64,000 nt of DNA from Lamellibrachia columna (taxonomy: Eukaryota > Annelida > Polychaeta > Sabellida > Siboglinidae), in contig OY759268.1 in NCBI GenBank assembly GCA_963662155.1, forward strand, positions 7,234,701 to 7,298,700, in the 5' to 3' direction. Position 1 is the stretch's first letter. Every line of letters begins with the position of its first letter. Positions 1-31,728 of the stretch are shown piece by piece. A program made the position numbers and the translations under genes. The notes beneath the pieces were generated by a model. The model ran no database searches. It saw only the letters and a program-made list of their open reading frames with translations, and was not told the origin of the DNA.

Positions 1-291
1 GTAAAAAATGTTTAGGAGTTTTCCACTGCCCTCTTTCAAGAGTAGACTACTACCACCTTCCCATACTGGAACCGTGGCAGACCCTAACTAAATAATCACG
101 GAGAACCGAGAACCGTGGCAGCACTATTAGTTACATATGAGACGTTTATTTGTAAAACACATTAAACGCCAAAATCAAAATAATTGAGTGTTTTTTAGCT
201 GCCATCATTGCAGTTGATAGTGGTGGAGGTAAAATAATTTAAACAGTCACCAACTTAATCTATATAATATAAACACTGTTCACAGAACTGT

Positions 292-450
292 TCAGAAACA
301 CTGCCCACCACACTGCAAAACAAGCCTCTCCCTCCTACAAAATGACACATGTAGTTGAGATACATTGACAAAAGCACACAGCGGAACCTCAAACTTGACG
401 TCAATGGTGATCTTCTGTGCCATGTCAACGATGTCGGACAGTGGCATCAC
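292..450 (-). CDS. SUCLA2: Second copy of SUCLA2 terminal exon, stop codon lost
   Basis: This is a copy of terminal exon 11 (11594-11668) with a good CGCCAG acceptor. It encodes VMPLSDIVDMAQKITIDVKF, then EVPL, with three changes in 24 residues from the main copy. The TGA stop of the main copy reads TGT here, so the frame runs on for 28 more codons (CAFVNVSQLHVSFCRRERLV...) to a TGA at 292-294. The tail is former 3' UTR: it aligns with untranslated sequence just past the stop of the other copy. If used with exons 1-9 and the 1660-1748 exon, the protein would be 486 aa. Whether it is expressed cannot be told from sequence. Confidence 0.7.
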   Translation of the reverse strand: MMPLSDIVDMAQKITIDVKFEVPLCAFVNVSQLHVSFCRRERLVLQCGGQCF

Positions 451-689
451 CTGGCGGCAGAAAACAGCAATCAAGATAACTGTACGACACACCATAAATA
501 ATAATTATACTAGTTATCGGCATTAAAGACACACTGACTCACACATTCTTGGTATTCTAAGCTGGTATTCTATACCATTGTCCATTTCTGATTTCTTTTA
601 GCGTTAGACCACATTAATGCGATAAAGCCGACCCAAATTCTTTAGTCTTGAAATAAAACTTATTCAGTTATGTAGTTGCTTGTGGTTGA

Positions 690-960
690 CCTGTTTACAA
701 TTTTTTTTACAATTTTAGGAGTTTTCCTCTGCCCTCTTTCAAGAGTAGACAACTCCCAACCTTCCATACTGGAACCGTGGCAGACTCTGACTAAATGGTC
801 ATGGAGAACTGACAATCGTTGATCCGTGAAAATTGGAACCGTGGCAGCACTAATAGTTACATATGAAACGTTAATTTGCAAAACACACTAAGCGCCAAAA
901 TCGAAACAGTTGAGTGGTTTCGAGCTGCCTTTACATTGGTAGTGGAGGAGGTAAAAGAAT
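690..960. repeat. Interspersed repeat block (four copies in window)
   Basis: A block of about 250 bp around the phrase TTTTCCWCTGCCCTCTTTCAA is found at 1-240, 690-960, 11955-12220 and, more diverged, 14255-14440. The two middle copies belong to the segmental duplication; the outer two do not. Sequence related to the neighbouring intron (AGCATGTC...GTGGAT) also appears inverted near 56820-56900 and again near 63870-63910. The family is therefore dispersed, type unknown. Confidence 0.6.
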
Positions 961-1659
961 TTGTGGAAAAACGCATTATATGCCAAAATATGAACTAATG
1001 AAATCATGGTTTTCATATATATTGCATAACAACGTGTGGCATGATTACGATCTCACTGTCGATCTTAATTAAAGGTTTTTTATTTGTCTTGCTTCAGAAT
1101 CGTTTTGCAAGCAATTAAACTGACGTAACATCCAATATGACATGTTAGATTGTTCATACAAAAAAATTACATGCTAGTTCATTCATACAATATTTGTTTT
1201 AGTTTTGGTGAAATCATCTGTTATAACGCGTGGCTTCGCAAGTTGCCTGACCTGACAATCAAAGTCGATTCTTTAAATTATTTTAATAAACGTACAAACA
1301 CACATTACTTAGACTATTTGCGCAACACATATCTGAAATGTCATTGTGATTCAAAATATGCTAAATGAACTGTGATGGGAGCTTTAGACCGTCTAAAAAT
1401 GTTGTTATCATGGTTATCCAAAGAAAATGCATCAAAATACAAGCATCCAGGTAACATAGACAGAACACTATTGTAAAGTCTCTGTGTAATTTAACAGTTT
1501 CATCGTTAATTAATTACGTAAATTGACTACAAGACATGATTACAAAGATATTACACTTTTCGAATTATTTCCAAATACAGATTATGATAAACAAATGCAA
1601 TTGAATCGAATATCCAGAGGATGTTGGTGAGAGGAACAGGAGAATGGAGACTGACATAC

Positions 1660-1748
1660 CATCTTGGCTGCTTCGTCCATGTTGTCGACGCCCATGATCG
1701 GCATAGGAATGGTAGTAATGAGTGCATCCGCGTCGTCCACTCGAGTTC
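1660..1748 (-). CDS. SUCLA2: Second copy of SUCLA2 exon 10 (possible alternative exon)
   Basis: This 89-nt exon has the same length, phase and splice sites (CTGCAG acceptor, GTATGT donor) as SUCLA2 exon 10 at 13121-13209. It encodes GTRVDDADALITTIPMP... and 8 of 30 residues differ from the upstream copy. The upstream copy keeps the two lysines I recall in human SUCLA2 (DDAKALI, then KIL); here they are D and P. It lies downstream of the first copy's stop codon, so it could only be used as part of an alternative 3' end spliced from exon 9. It may equally be a decaying duplicate; no frameshift or stop is present. Confidence 0.75.
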
Positions 1749-2339
1749 CTGCAGACATAACCTCACCGTAACACGGCGCGACACCCCACATGGATAGGAT
1801 TTATTTTTAAAATGCAAAGCTAATACAATTGTTTTAGCCCAAACTGTAGAGTGGGTCATACTGAGTAAAAACGTATCAAAATTTTTTCTGCCAGACCCCC
1901 GTTTCCATGGCAACAAAAAGGATGACCACCAAATATAGAAGTTTTGAAATTTTTGGGGACCCCTTTTTGAAGTTTGTACCATGGTTAATCCGGCACTGGC
2001 AATGTCCTTGCATAAGCTATGTCGTCAGGGTAGACGGGCAGTATCGTAAAGTATGCCGACGACATCTGCTATGCAAGTAAAATTTATTATTATATTTTTT
2101 CAACGGCCTTCACATGCTATGGCTGATATGAAGATGATAAAAGGGAGTGTAATTCGAACTGCTTTGCTAAAAAACAATTTAGTATTGTTGTGAGACCATC
2201 GCGCATTTAGTTTGCTTCCAACGATTGAATAATGTGTTTTATACAATGGAAAAACGGTGAAATAACAAGATTTTTACATGCGTTAGACCGATGTCCTGAA
2301 GAGGACATTTGTTTAACGCATGTGTTATACTAGTATAAT

Positions 2340-2620
2340 AATAATGTATAAAGAAAACTTTTATTGCGCTATCACCGGGAGACCCCAGCTCGGCAGCACA
2401 CCAAATCAAAAGGGGTTAAGCAGTTCATAATCGTTGTAAACAGTTGTAAACAGTTGTAACCAGTTGTAAACAGTTGTGAACAGTTGTAAACAGTTGTAAA
2501 CAGTCGTAAACAGTTGTAAACAGTTGTAAACAGTGGTAAACACTTGTAAACAGTTGAATTGGTACGTTGGGGAGCTGTGAAGAGGTGGGTTTTAGTTTAC
2601 GTAAAATTTTGTTATTTCCT
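2340..2620. repeat. Dispersed element with internal 10-bp tandem array
   Basis: 2427-2557 holds about 13 copies of CAGTTGTAAA. The flanks (a segment with CTCGGCAGCACACCAAATC on the left and GAATTGGTACGTTGGGGAGC on the right) are homologous, in reverse orientation, to 45385-45510. There the same flanks enclose only one or two unexpanded motifs. The array therefore grew inside a dispersed element. Confidence 0.6.
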
Positions 2621-2879
2621 ACAGACTTAAAGATCATATGCAAATATTCCAGAAATCCTGATATATATGATAACAAACAGTTGTATTAGTAATTTGGAAT
2701 GCATTGACAAATAATGTTATTGGCTACTCTTCAATAACAGCTAATTATATTAGTGGCAAAGAAGCCCCAATCGATTTGACATTTCGCTCGGCAATGTCCG
2801 TACGGAGTCGGCGTTTGACGTCAGTCTGGCGAAACGATCACGATAAGCCTTGTCATTCCATACCAACGCAGAACATTTG

Positions 2880-3870
2880 CTTACGTTAAAAGCTTACAAT
2901 TTATTATGTCGCAGTGGGGCAATGAATTTAGGTGTTACATCAGTTTCATTAGTAGGACTTAGACGGGGAAGTGCCTTGAGTCCCCTGCTTTTCATTATGG
3001 TGATGAACCTGATCAGTGGAAAGGTATATGAACAGGAAGAACTTAAGAAGATACTATATGCAGATGACCTTGCAGTGGTGGCTGATAACAAAGAGGATTT
3101 ACATAAAACATTGCAAGAATGGAGTAACACCTTTAGAAAACATGGCCTCCGAATGAATCTGGAGAAGACTGACGTAATGTGGATAGGCGAACAAGAGGTG
3201 GACTTGCATGTAGTTGTTGACGGAAAGACCATTAAACAAGTGAACAGTTTTGTATACTTGGGCGGCACAGTGTGTGAGGATGGAGGAAGTAGTAAGGAAA
3301 TACAGAGGAGACTGCAAGCAGGAACAACAGCATGGAAGAGAGTGCAAGGCATTATGTGGGACAGAAAACTGAAGAAACAACTAAAAGGAAAAGTGTTGGA
3401 AGCCTGTGTGGTACCAGCCTGTATGTACGGGTTGGGAACACTGGCAATGACAGAGAGACAGGAGGAGAAGATGCAGATAGCAGAAAACAACTGGGTCTGA
3501 AGAATATGCAAAGTAACCCAAGAAGATAGAAGGAAGATGAAGGAATTGAGAGAAGAGATTGGCATGAAAAACCACCCAAAGATGAACGTAGCCAGAAGCA
3601 GAATGAGATGTGCAGAACATGTGCAAAGAATGGCTGAAGACAGACTGTCAAAAAGAGCATGGAAAGCAGAAGAGGGTGGCAGAAGAAGAAGAGGAAGACC
3701 AAAGCTGAGATCTGGAAAGGACAGGTACGAACTGCCAAGAGTGGAAGACCACCACAGAAGACAGAGGAATTTGGAGAACATTAACAACGAAAGTAGAAGA
3801 AGCAATCAAGTGACTTTGACCTCAACCCCGCAAGGGAAGAAGAAGAAGAAGATCAGTTTCATTATTTGAA
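2880..3870 (+). mobile_element. Non-LTR retrotransposon fragment (LINE family A), RT C-terminal half
   Basis: The translation shows reverse-transcriptase motifs in order: RRGSALSPLLF, the active-site stretch ILYADDLAVVAD, LEKTDVMWIG, the thumb-region FVYLGGTVCEDGGSSKEIQR, then YGLGTLAMTERQEEKMQIAE. After a frame change near 3500 come MRCAEHVQRMAEDRLSKRAW and a basic tail. The 3' end is a short GAA/AAG run (3836-3852). The N-terminal half is absent and the frame is broken, so this copy is dead. Clade not assigned. Confidence 0.85.
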
Positions 3871-4228
3871 ACTGTTAAAACACAGCAACATATATATATT
3901 TTAAATAATAGCTAGCGTAGACCGAGAGGCACTTTGTGCAGTGTGGCTGTGCTACGACAAAATCGCAAGGCCAAAGGGCAAGCCAATGTAAAGGCGAGAC
4001 AGCTCTACTCAAAAGTTAGATCGACACCGTTGATAAAAATTGCATATATCAATATATTTCGGCAGTAAAATCATACAGTGTCCACATATTTCCCCAAGTG
4101 TTCCAGTACTCCGAATCAAACCACCGAGTAACTCAAAGAGAAAGTAGGCCGCTGGTCCAACTTCCGTGACCATGCCTAGGCTTAGGGCTAGGCTAGACTC
4201 GACGAATGTGTCTACTAGCTTGAACAAA

Positions 4229-4531
4229 CTAAGCATGGAATTTAAAAACAGTTTTATAAATAAATACGCATGGTACTGTCAAAAACAACACTATTGTAAA
4301 TACATATATATTTAAGTTATTTTTGAGGCTTTTGATCCCAGGCATTTGTTTACTGCGGCGTGAATCGGAAGGCTTTGGCCAATAAATCAGAACTGGTTTG
4401 ACACAACTCGCTGTCGCTACTACTTTCGTTTTTTGTAACTGTGACCGCGTTGTTGACTCGTACGTGTACGGAATGACTTGAATCGATAAATTTATGTCAG
4501 TTGCAGCGTCAGAATAGCCATCGCTCGACAT
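4229..4531 (-). CDS. Candidate small single-span membrane protein or first exon, unrecognised
   Basis: This 100-codon open frame begins in the favourable context CAAAATGTC. It has a hydrophilic, Ser/Thr-rich N-terminal two thirds (MSSDGYSDAATDINLSIQVI...) and one hydrophobic stretch near the C-terminus (IYVFTIVLFLTVPCVFIYKTV), as in a tail-anchored protein. It lies in the 9.5 kb between the two SUCLA2 3' copies, with LINE fragments on both sides. I do not recognise the family and see no clear splice continuation. It could be a chance frame. Confidence 0.25.
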   Translation of the reverse strand: MSSDGYSDAATDINLSIQVIPYTYESTTRSQLQKTKVVATASCVKPVLIYWPKPSDSRRSKQMPGIKSLKNNLNIYVFTIVLFLTVPCVFIYKTVFKFHA

Positions 4532-4639
4532 TTTGTATGATCTAAATCTTGCTAAGAGCTAAGTGCCTGTGTCTATGAACCGGCGTAGGCGACGTTGGTT
4601 TGTTTGGCCAAAATTATGTCATGCGGCCTGACATCTAGC

Positions 4640-5340
4640 GGCAAAAATCGTCAAACTTTTTCGAGAAGTGCCTTCGGGAATTTACGTACATCCCCAGTTT
4701 TATGGCTAAATTAATGTAACTTTTTACAATTTCATGACTGGATATGAACAAGGGGATACAGTTATATCCTGATCGAATGAAAACAAGTAAATGCATCCTA
4801 CCTTTGCATATGATCTTTAACACTAACTGAGAGCGAGTTCCACAGAGTCGGTGCAGCAACTGAAAAAGCTCTAGTTCGACATTTGTCTTAACACTGGGAA
4901 CAAAAAGTACATTAGAATTAGATGATCGAAGCTGTCTGTGCTTTCTTGTAGGAGTTAGCAGTGATATATATGCTGGTTGCTTGGATGAATGTGCTTGATA
5001 GGTAACTGTACAGATCTTTAAAATAATGCGATATCGGACAGGGAGCCAATGCAATGACTTAAGAAATAGTTCTGAGTGAGAGAAACGAGGAGACCGGGTA
5101 ACTACCCTTGCCAAAAAATTTTGCACACGTTGAAGTTTCGAAATGTCATTGAGAGCAATATCATGATAACGGGAATTGCAATAGTCAAGTCTACTGCTAA
5201 CAAGAGTTTGGGCGACAGCAAAGGTCACATACCGGCGAATACGACGAAGGACACGAATGTGATCAAAGCAGCAACGACAAGTTTGTGAAATTTGCTGTCT
5301 AATATTGAAATCATTATCAAAGGTGACTCATAAATTCCCT
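4640..5340 (-). mobile_element. LINE fragment (CR1/Rex-like), RT C-terminal region
   Basis: Reading the minus strand, the translation has the order typical of the C-terminal part of CR1/L2/Rex-type reverse transcriptases: AQTLVSSRLDYCNSRY, KLQRVQNFLARVVTRSPRFSH, then LKSLHWLPVRYRIILKI. Upstream, 5340-5228 continues the same reading (IRQQISQTCRCCFDHIRVLR). The end is degenerate and no intact ORF exists. Confidence 0.8.
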
Positions 5341-6480
5341 GCTGAGGCGGCCATTTTTCAATATTATATATAAGCGTGCAAATGTAAACTATAAGAACAA
5401 TCTTTTAAAATGTCATTACATTTAGCATTTTATTTAGTAATTGTCATTCCATGTTGTTGTAGAGTTAAGAATTTAAATGTGGATCAATTACCACACTAGC
5501 ATATCATACGTAAACAAATCCCTCTCCGGAACATTTGGGCATTATCCATTACTATATAATATCTTGCAATTATGGTCGACGTTTTAAAAACATTTGCAGC
5601 TCTAACGAACAGCAAAAATAACAAAACAGTGTATGTTGTCGGTTTTATCAATGCATTTGGTTACTATTGAAACATAATGAGGTTAATTAAGAATTTTACA
5701 TAGCATGAATATTTTGGATCAAGCAACTGTTCATCTAAGCAACCAGCGTGTTTATAATCGTTGCTCGTTCCAGCAAGAAAACGTAGGCAGCTTCAATCAT
5801 CTAGTTAGTGTAGTTTGATTATTCACGTATTTAAACAAACGTTTGACCTAGGGCCGCTCAAATCAGGTGGAACTCCCTCATTGTTAGCATTGTGTCTGCA
5901 TGAAATACAATAACCTTCCGACATCATCGGAAAACCCACCTGTTTGTGCTTATCTTCCTTAGCTCCTCGTTCAACTGTTGGCGACTTAAAAATATCAATA
6001 TATTTGAGATGATCTAATTCTTCGTTTTTAACGCGCTGTTGAGCTCTGATTATCGAGAATTTCGGCGCAAAAGTGTTCTTATTGTATTATATTGCTTTGT
6101 TCAGAAATGCAATTTGCATAAGAATAGTTAACATATACCTCATATCATAATGGCATATTGTGTGTTAAAGAAATGTCCTCTCCAAATAAAAAAAATTACA
6201 ACTTCACTTTGAAGTTACTTTTTTTAGAAATATATGTAACGTCATGTTCCTAAAATGTCAGATGCTGTGTTCAACAAGGTTTTTCAGGGTAAACCACTGG
6301 CGGAATAGTCTGGCAGTTGCAAATTGTTAGGGTTCGGTAACTCTTTTAGGGGCATTGGTCAAAAACCGTGATTTTGTTTCCCTTTAAATCAAATTGCCAA
6401 AAATTTCCCGCCATGACCCACTATCTGCCTGTGCCAGCTTGTAAGGTATGTGACCCAGCAAAACTTCAAGTTGAATTAAG
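5341..6480. other. AT-rich stretch with no recognised feature
   Basis: I see no coding signature, RNA gene or repeat that I can support here. Confidence 0.5.
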
Positions 6481-7010
6481 AGCGACACGTGACAGCAGAA
6501 CAACGATCTAGATATAAGACTGGAAGGGAAGAAACTGGAACGATACCGCTTTGTATATCTGGACGGAGCGGTTTGCTGGGACGGTGACACGGAGACGGAA
6601 ATTCGCAGGAGAATACAAGCTGGGGCGAATGCGTAACAGTGGAAGGGGTGGTGGGAGATAGGCGTATATCTCGGAAACTAAAAGGAAAGGTGCTTAGGCC
6701 TTAGGTTTAGCTCGTGCGTTGAGAAGTAGAATGGAAGGGGAACGGCTGACGAAGAGAGCTGAATGATGCACCCAGTCTCAGAGTGGAAGGAAGGAGAAGA
6801 GGAAGGTAGAGGGATTTGGTGGAAGTGGGAGGGGAATGGAGAACGAAAACGAGGGGTTGGGGAGTGGAGACGGGTGATGCCTCATGGAGATGGCAGCGAA
6901 ACGGGATCAGCGACGAAGATTAAGTCCAAGATGGGAAAAAAAATCGACGACCGGTATCGGTGCCAGCCTCACTCCGGATTCCAGGGATAAAGAGGAGAGC
7001 AACAACAACG
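6480..7010 (+). mobile_element. LINE fragment, RT thumb region, decayed
   Basis: The translation contains RFVYLDGAVCWDGDTETEIR followed by RRIQAGANA, equivalent to the FVYLGG...IQRRLQAG segment of the copy at 2880-3870, then a decayed KLKGKV segment (LKRCLGL-like in a shifted frame). Stops and frameshifts follow. It looks related to, but distinct from, family A. Confidence 0.65.
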
Positions 7011-7389
7011 TAATCGTTAAATCACAACACATTTAATTGTGGCGAAACACGGCCGTGTGAAATGTGTAAAAAAAAATGTATGACAATTTTCGTTTCGTTC
7101 ACTTATTGACATATTGACATATCAAGTTCACAATAGATATCATTTTTTAACAGTTACTAACCGCTATTAATACTAATTTAGAAGGCCCATCAAATGTGAA
7201 ATGCCAACAGAGATGAAACATGCTAGAAGTAGTCCATGTTTACGCCGTGAACACAAGCACGTTCGTTCACGATACACCATTTTGTTTTTGGGTATTTGTC
7301 GGTTATTTCGGTAGTCCCGCCTCTTTTTGCCAAAGTTGAGTTTTCCCGCCTTGAAAACGGGTCCCAATTCCCGATGACCTCCTTATTTG

Positions 7390-8365
7390 GCATTGACCGT
7401 ATACAAACAAGCGCCTGAACTGGCCGAATGCGAATTCAGGGGTCATTCAGCCTCAATTTGGAGCTTTAACGACGCGTTTGTTCGCAAAAAAGTGCCACAT
7501 CAAAGATTGTTACTTAAACTAAAAGCCCATGGTATAGGTAATGATGTAATCAACTGGATAAAAAAAGTGGCTTACACAGTAGATGGTGAGATTTCAAACT
7601 GGAAATCTGTTTTGAATGGGGTACCACATGGACGAAGAATATAAAATGGGGGATGCTGTACTAGGTAGAACCACACAAGAAAAGGACTTAGGAGTAACAT
7701 TTAGTGCTGACATGAAAGTTTCAGAGCAATGTGGGATTGCTGCTTCGAAATGAAATCAAATTCTAGGGCTAAGAGAACTATCATGTATAAGGAGAAACAG
7801 CTAATTGTACCCCTGAACAAAGCAATAGTTAGACCACATTTGGAATATTGTATTCAAGCATGGAGGCCGTATCGTAAAAATGACATTGACAAGCTAGAAA
7901 AAATAAAACAAAGAGCAACTAAAATGATTCCAGAATTGAGAGACCTTAGTTACGAAAGCCGCTTATAACGATGTGGTTTGACAACACTAGAGACCAGGAC
8001 ACTAAATAGAAGTGTTTAAAACAGTGAACGGTTATGAGGATGTTGATAGGAATATGTTCTTCAACCTTAAAGAAGGCAGTAGAACCAGAGGACACAAAGC
8101 AGCATTAGTTAAGGAACAGTGTAGGTTGGACATGAGAAAGTACTCATTCTCACAGATAGGTGATAAATGAATGGAACAAACTGCCAAATGATTGTGTTAG
8201 TACTAGTAGTGTGAATATGTTTAAAAATAGAATTGACAGATATTTGATAAGGACGGGCTACACATAAATGAGAAAATTGTTGGACTCTCGATAAGCCAAT
8301 GGCTTCCTTGTCCACTTGCCATCTGGAACTTGTTGTTTGGGATGGCAATCTTGTAAAAAAAAACG
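7390..8365 (+). mobile_element. LINE fragment, family B (CR1-like), with complete 3' end
   Basis: The order of RT motifs is VPHQRLLLKLKAHGIGNDVI, a decayed GVPHG, then [34 protein letters not shown] and KIKQRATKMIPELRDLSYES. These are joined through deletions and stops. The 3' end carries the family-B signature CTCTCGATAAGCCAATGGCT then TCCTTGTCCACTTGCCATCT, and ends near GGCAATCTTGT. The same 3' end recurs at 43905, 55284 and 61240, and inverted at 41940. Confidence 0.85.
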
Positions 8366-10495
8366 AGGCAGAACAATCCCATCGTCAATCCCACAATGCT
8401 ATGCGCTGCCTACTTTCCTGTTTAAATTTTTGAAGCTGTTGCTAAAGGGAATTGTTTCGATAGCCGATAAACGAACGATATTAGTCAAATACGGTGTTTA
8501 ATCAATATGCCGCCGAATAAAACGAACGTATGACGCAAGTGTCTTAGTCAGTGTAATGCTGAACGTCGTTGGTCGGGCCAAAATGTGGACTTGGCAGCCG
8601 CGGTCGACGGTGGAAGTGGCGGAGCAGACGACACTATACTAGTCACTACTAGTAGGTACTTACTAGTCACTGTAGACACTACTAACTACTGTACTGTCTA
8701 TGTCTACTATCGGCAGTAACGGCCAAAACAGTCAGCGGGAGCGATAGTACATATGCCGATAGTAGCAACACTGTGTCGTCCTACAGTCGCTTCTGCATTC
8801 TGGATCACGATGTTGCTAATTTGCAACATTTAGTATGTGAAACAAAATTAAATAACTCGTTCAAACTTTGAACAACGTTTTCTCAGTTTTCCCTTTGAAC
8901 AACGTTTAGACATAGACGTTTTTGGGGGATTATCAGATCTCCCAAACCAACCACCCAATGTTTACCCAATTTAAATTTATGCTATTCCATATCTAGCTTG
9001 CATTTCAGAGTTAGTGATGACTGACTGTCATCAATTATAAAAGTGATGTGATACTTCACATAGGGTAAATAGCCCCCCTGATCTAGGAAAACATGTTCCT
9101 ACACATGCTATAAAGTGTTGTATGTTTTATCTTGGTTACAACCTATATAGTGTGAATTATATAAGTGAAAACTGTCTGAACTGGTGCATCGGCTATGACT
9201 GCTTGAATTATGGATTATGGGGGTGGGGTAAACTACAATATAAATGTGTCACTGTTAATGACATTTTACCCTTAAAAAACATTAAGATATTGAGAACAGA
9301 TGCTAAGGCTATCATAATATTGCTAGTTTGCAACAGTTGTTATTATAACAGCAATAAAGTAACTTAGTTCGGACTTTGAACGCCATTTTTTCAGTTGTCT
9401 CAGTTTTTTTGGGGGGAAATGTATATATCTCCAAAACTAACCAACCAATGAATACAACATTTTCACACAGCGACATTGAGGTAAATATCTAAATTCCTAT
9501 GCATTGAAATAATGATCAGTCATTGAATGACATCCCAGGGGGTTTGAAGGTGAATATTTTGAGAGAAAATATATTTACACCAAAATATTTATAAAAAATC
9601 CATACAACATACACAAAAAAACATGCACAGAAAGTCAGAATGGTGCATTATCTACCTAATAACATTTGAATTGGAACAATTGGTCTATGAGTTTCAGTTT
9701 TCTATTCGTTTAAACCTTTGATATTTTTACGACATTTTACCCATCCCAGGCTGAAATATTTTAAGAAAAAAATTTATATCAGGAAATATCCTTAGTTTCA
9801 TTACATAACTTGAAACAATTCATGTCCGTGTAGTGTCTCAGCTTAATTGTCAACAAAAATATATCATGAAATGCCACTTTTCGTATGAATTAAATCGCAT
9901 GTTTATTTAGTGCAAGACAATACATTACACCACATAACGTTTGGCCAATGTTTACCCCCCGTGTTGTTTACTTCAACATATATCTTATATGGCATGAGAC
10001 TACTACATAAATAACGTTCTTATGCGACTCTGTAGATATACCTCTGAAAACCTTTTGGATGTGTCACGTATGTTGATTTTGTGATGGAAAGTTATTTCTA
10101 TGAATTGGCATGCAACTATGAAGAATTGTCCGGCAAAGTAATGACATCCCATTTAAGTTTACGAGGGATATGTTTTAGTAATCTCAGCCTGCAAGATTTA
10201 TAGAAAAGCCTGGCAAAAATTCAGGTGTTATATTACAGCCACCCACATTGCAACACTGAAATAGGCTAAATCATTTGTCATATCTTCTTTAATTTAACAA
10301 AATTAAAGACGAAATCTGCCAATTCCATGATATAATGAATATTCACTGATACTGGCTACGAAAAATGGTTATATTGCAGTCATATCCATTTGTTTATCAC
10401 AGTACCACTGCACAGGAGAATTGTACGTAATTCCATGACTCTCCACTAGGAGCAAATATATTTTCTCAAAGAAACTGACCTTAGAAAACAATGGC
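8366..10495. repeat. AT-rich stretch with a diverged direct repeat
   Basis: About 180 bp at 8812-9000 (TGTTGCTAATTTGCAACATT ... CTCCCAAACCAACCACCCAA) resembles 9310-9480 in the same orientation. A palindrome-rich ACTAGT stretch lies at 8635-8700. No gene is supported. Confidence 0.45.
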
Positions 10496-10778
10496 TACCG
10501 TATTCAACCTACTAAGCCTACAGTACGCTTGAAAAAAGGCCATTAAAAAATGTCAAGGAATCTGTTATTATAAGCGTACACCAAAATTGGTTTCTCTAGA
10601 AAATAAGGTTACTGTTTAACACTAGTGGTGTAATTTGGTGAATAGCATAGAAAAACTGAAAAGTGGTGCCACTTTTCAGCTGTTCCACACTAGTCAATTT
10701 ACAATAATTATGGATCCTGCTAATTAAAAAAGGTGTCCACTAATTAGGGCATGTACGCTTAATAGGTCGGATACAGTA
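10496..10778 (+). mobile_element. MITE-like element, copy 1 of 4
   Basis: The ends are inverted repeats: the left begins TACCGTATTCAACCTACTAA and the right ends TACGCTTAATAGGTCGGATA then CAGTA. Inside is a self-complementary stem (GAAAAGTGGTGCC / CCACTTTTCAGCTGTTCC). Other copies are at 22448-22705 (inverted), 44778-45121 and 51323-51619. There is no coding capacity, so it is non-autonomous. Confidence 0.75.
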
Positions 10779-11460
10779 TTTTTTTTCCAGGTTCACTAAA
10801 ACCTGACCAGTTTGACTGAATCATATTGTATATTTTTTAATGAAACCAACTAAAAAAATGTAAGCGATTTTTAAGACAACTATCAAAACCAAAGTACAAC
10901 ATACACTGGGAATATCACTCTTTCTAAATTGTTCAAAGTGAAATCAGTTTAAGTATTAGTGCTCAAACTATGCAGACAGTATAGAAACATTGCATAAAAA
11001 TATGTCAAGTTACCATGCTTTTTTAACTAGATCATGTAATTTCACGTAATGTATGTAAGTCATGTTAGCATTTTATGGAGATAAATATTTAAAATAAAAT
11101 TCTTTAATGCAGCAAAATTGTTTGAATAACATGATCCATAGGATCATTCTTGTTACGTTTCTGTATTGTACACTTGTATAATTGTGTGCACTTGTTTGCA
11201 AGTGATGACAATAATTATTATTAGTAATAATTTATGATAACTGTTCAGCACTGATGTGTTTTTAATAAGTTAAACATCATCACCTACCAAGTTAAACTGC
11301 TTAAACTTTAAAAATAAACAACCAGAGAAATTCAGACAAAAGAACAGTAATAAGATTTCCTTTTTTCTTTATCCTGGAACTAGGAAGGAGCCAGGAAATG
11401 ACTTGTGAAGGCGACAGCTATGTATTGCACAGGAGTTTGTATTCTCTTAATATTACGGCA
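10779..11460. other. AT-rich 3' flank of SUCLA2 main copy
   Basis: This lies directly downstream (minus-strand sense) of the SUCLA2 exon 11 stop. I found no convincing AATAAA on the minus strand close to the stop, and nothing else here. Confidence 0.4.
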
Positions 11461-11593
11461 AACAGTCACCAACATAATCTAGATATATATACACTGTACA
11501 CAGAACTGTTCAGAAACACTGCCCTCCACACCACAAAACAAGCCTCTCCCTCCTAGAAAATGACACATGAAGTTGAGATACATAGACAGAAGC

Positions 11594-31003
<19,410 letters not shown>

Positions 31004-31700
31004 TTTGCCCTCCCAAAAGCTGGGGTAAACGTCACTTCCATGTTATGATGTCAACAAAATAGTGGTGACACCTACCAGACAAAATCACACTAATTTCTAT
31101 TAGGCGAGAGTGGTGTGGGAGGTTGTTCTCAAACTAGGTGGGAGGTTGGCCCCAAAATAAAGCGGTTGATGGGAGGTTGAGGCCCCTGCCACACGAGGTC
31201 ATTCGAGTATATGCTGCAGAAAAATAATAATTTACTATCCTTCTTCTTATTCCGGGTACGAGCCAACCCTCTCTTCAAGGCTTACAGACTCAGTGAAGTC
31301 TATCCTGCAGTGTATAACATCTCCTTCCAAGGTGAGGTAAGCTAAATAGCGTATATACCTTAAAAACGTGAAGTTCAGGATTTATCAAACTGGCTTGGAT
31401 ATGTCTACTGTTATGAATGTTAAGAATGGGTGCTGGTAAATCATGCTGGAGGCTGGTAGTGTGGCTGATTATACTCGTGGTGGCATTCTGTGCTAGAATC
31501 AGCTGTTGTAATAATGGTAGGCAAACTGATGTGAACTAGTGTATCTTAAAACATCTAACTTGTAACATCTGGTGCACGGTGAACTCCTGGTCAGACACAC
31601 ATAGCCTAGGCTAGCGATGACGCTTCAAGTTCTCTGATAGTCAGCATTGCCATTGTCTTGACTTGATTGAGTAAACGCTATGAAATGTCACATTTGTCTT

Positions 31701-31706
31701 TTTATT
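31701..31706 (-). terminator. Putative APTX poly(A) signal
   Basis: AATAAA on the minus strand lies 23 nt after the APTX stop codon (31729), implying a very short 3' UTR. Spacing suits a polyadenylation signal; no cleavage site was proven. Confidence 0.5.
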
Positions 31707-31728
31707 GTCAGCAGGCTTGATGCAGGAT

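Larger units (their letters stand above)
241..1945. repeat. Segmental duplication, copy A (SUCLA2 3' end)
   Basis: This aligns by eye with 11461-13388 in the same orientation. It includes both duplicated exons, the intron between them, and flanks beginning AAACAGTCACCAACWTAATC. Boundaries are approximate (within about 20 nt). Copy A is shorter because of small deletions. The two copies are separated by about 9.5 kb of LINE fragments and AT-rich sequence. Confidence 0.8.
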
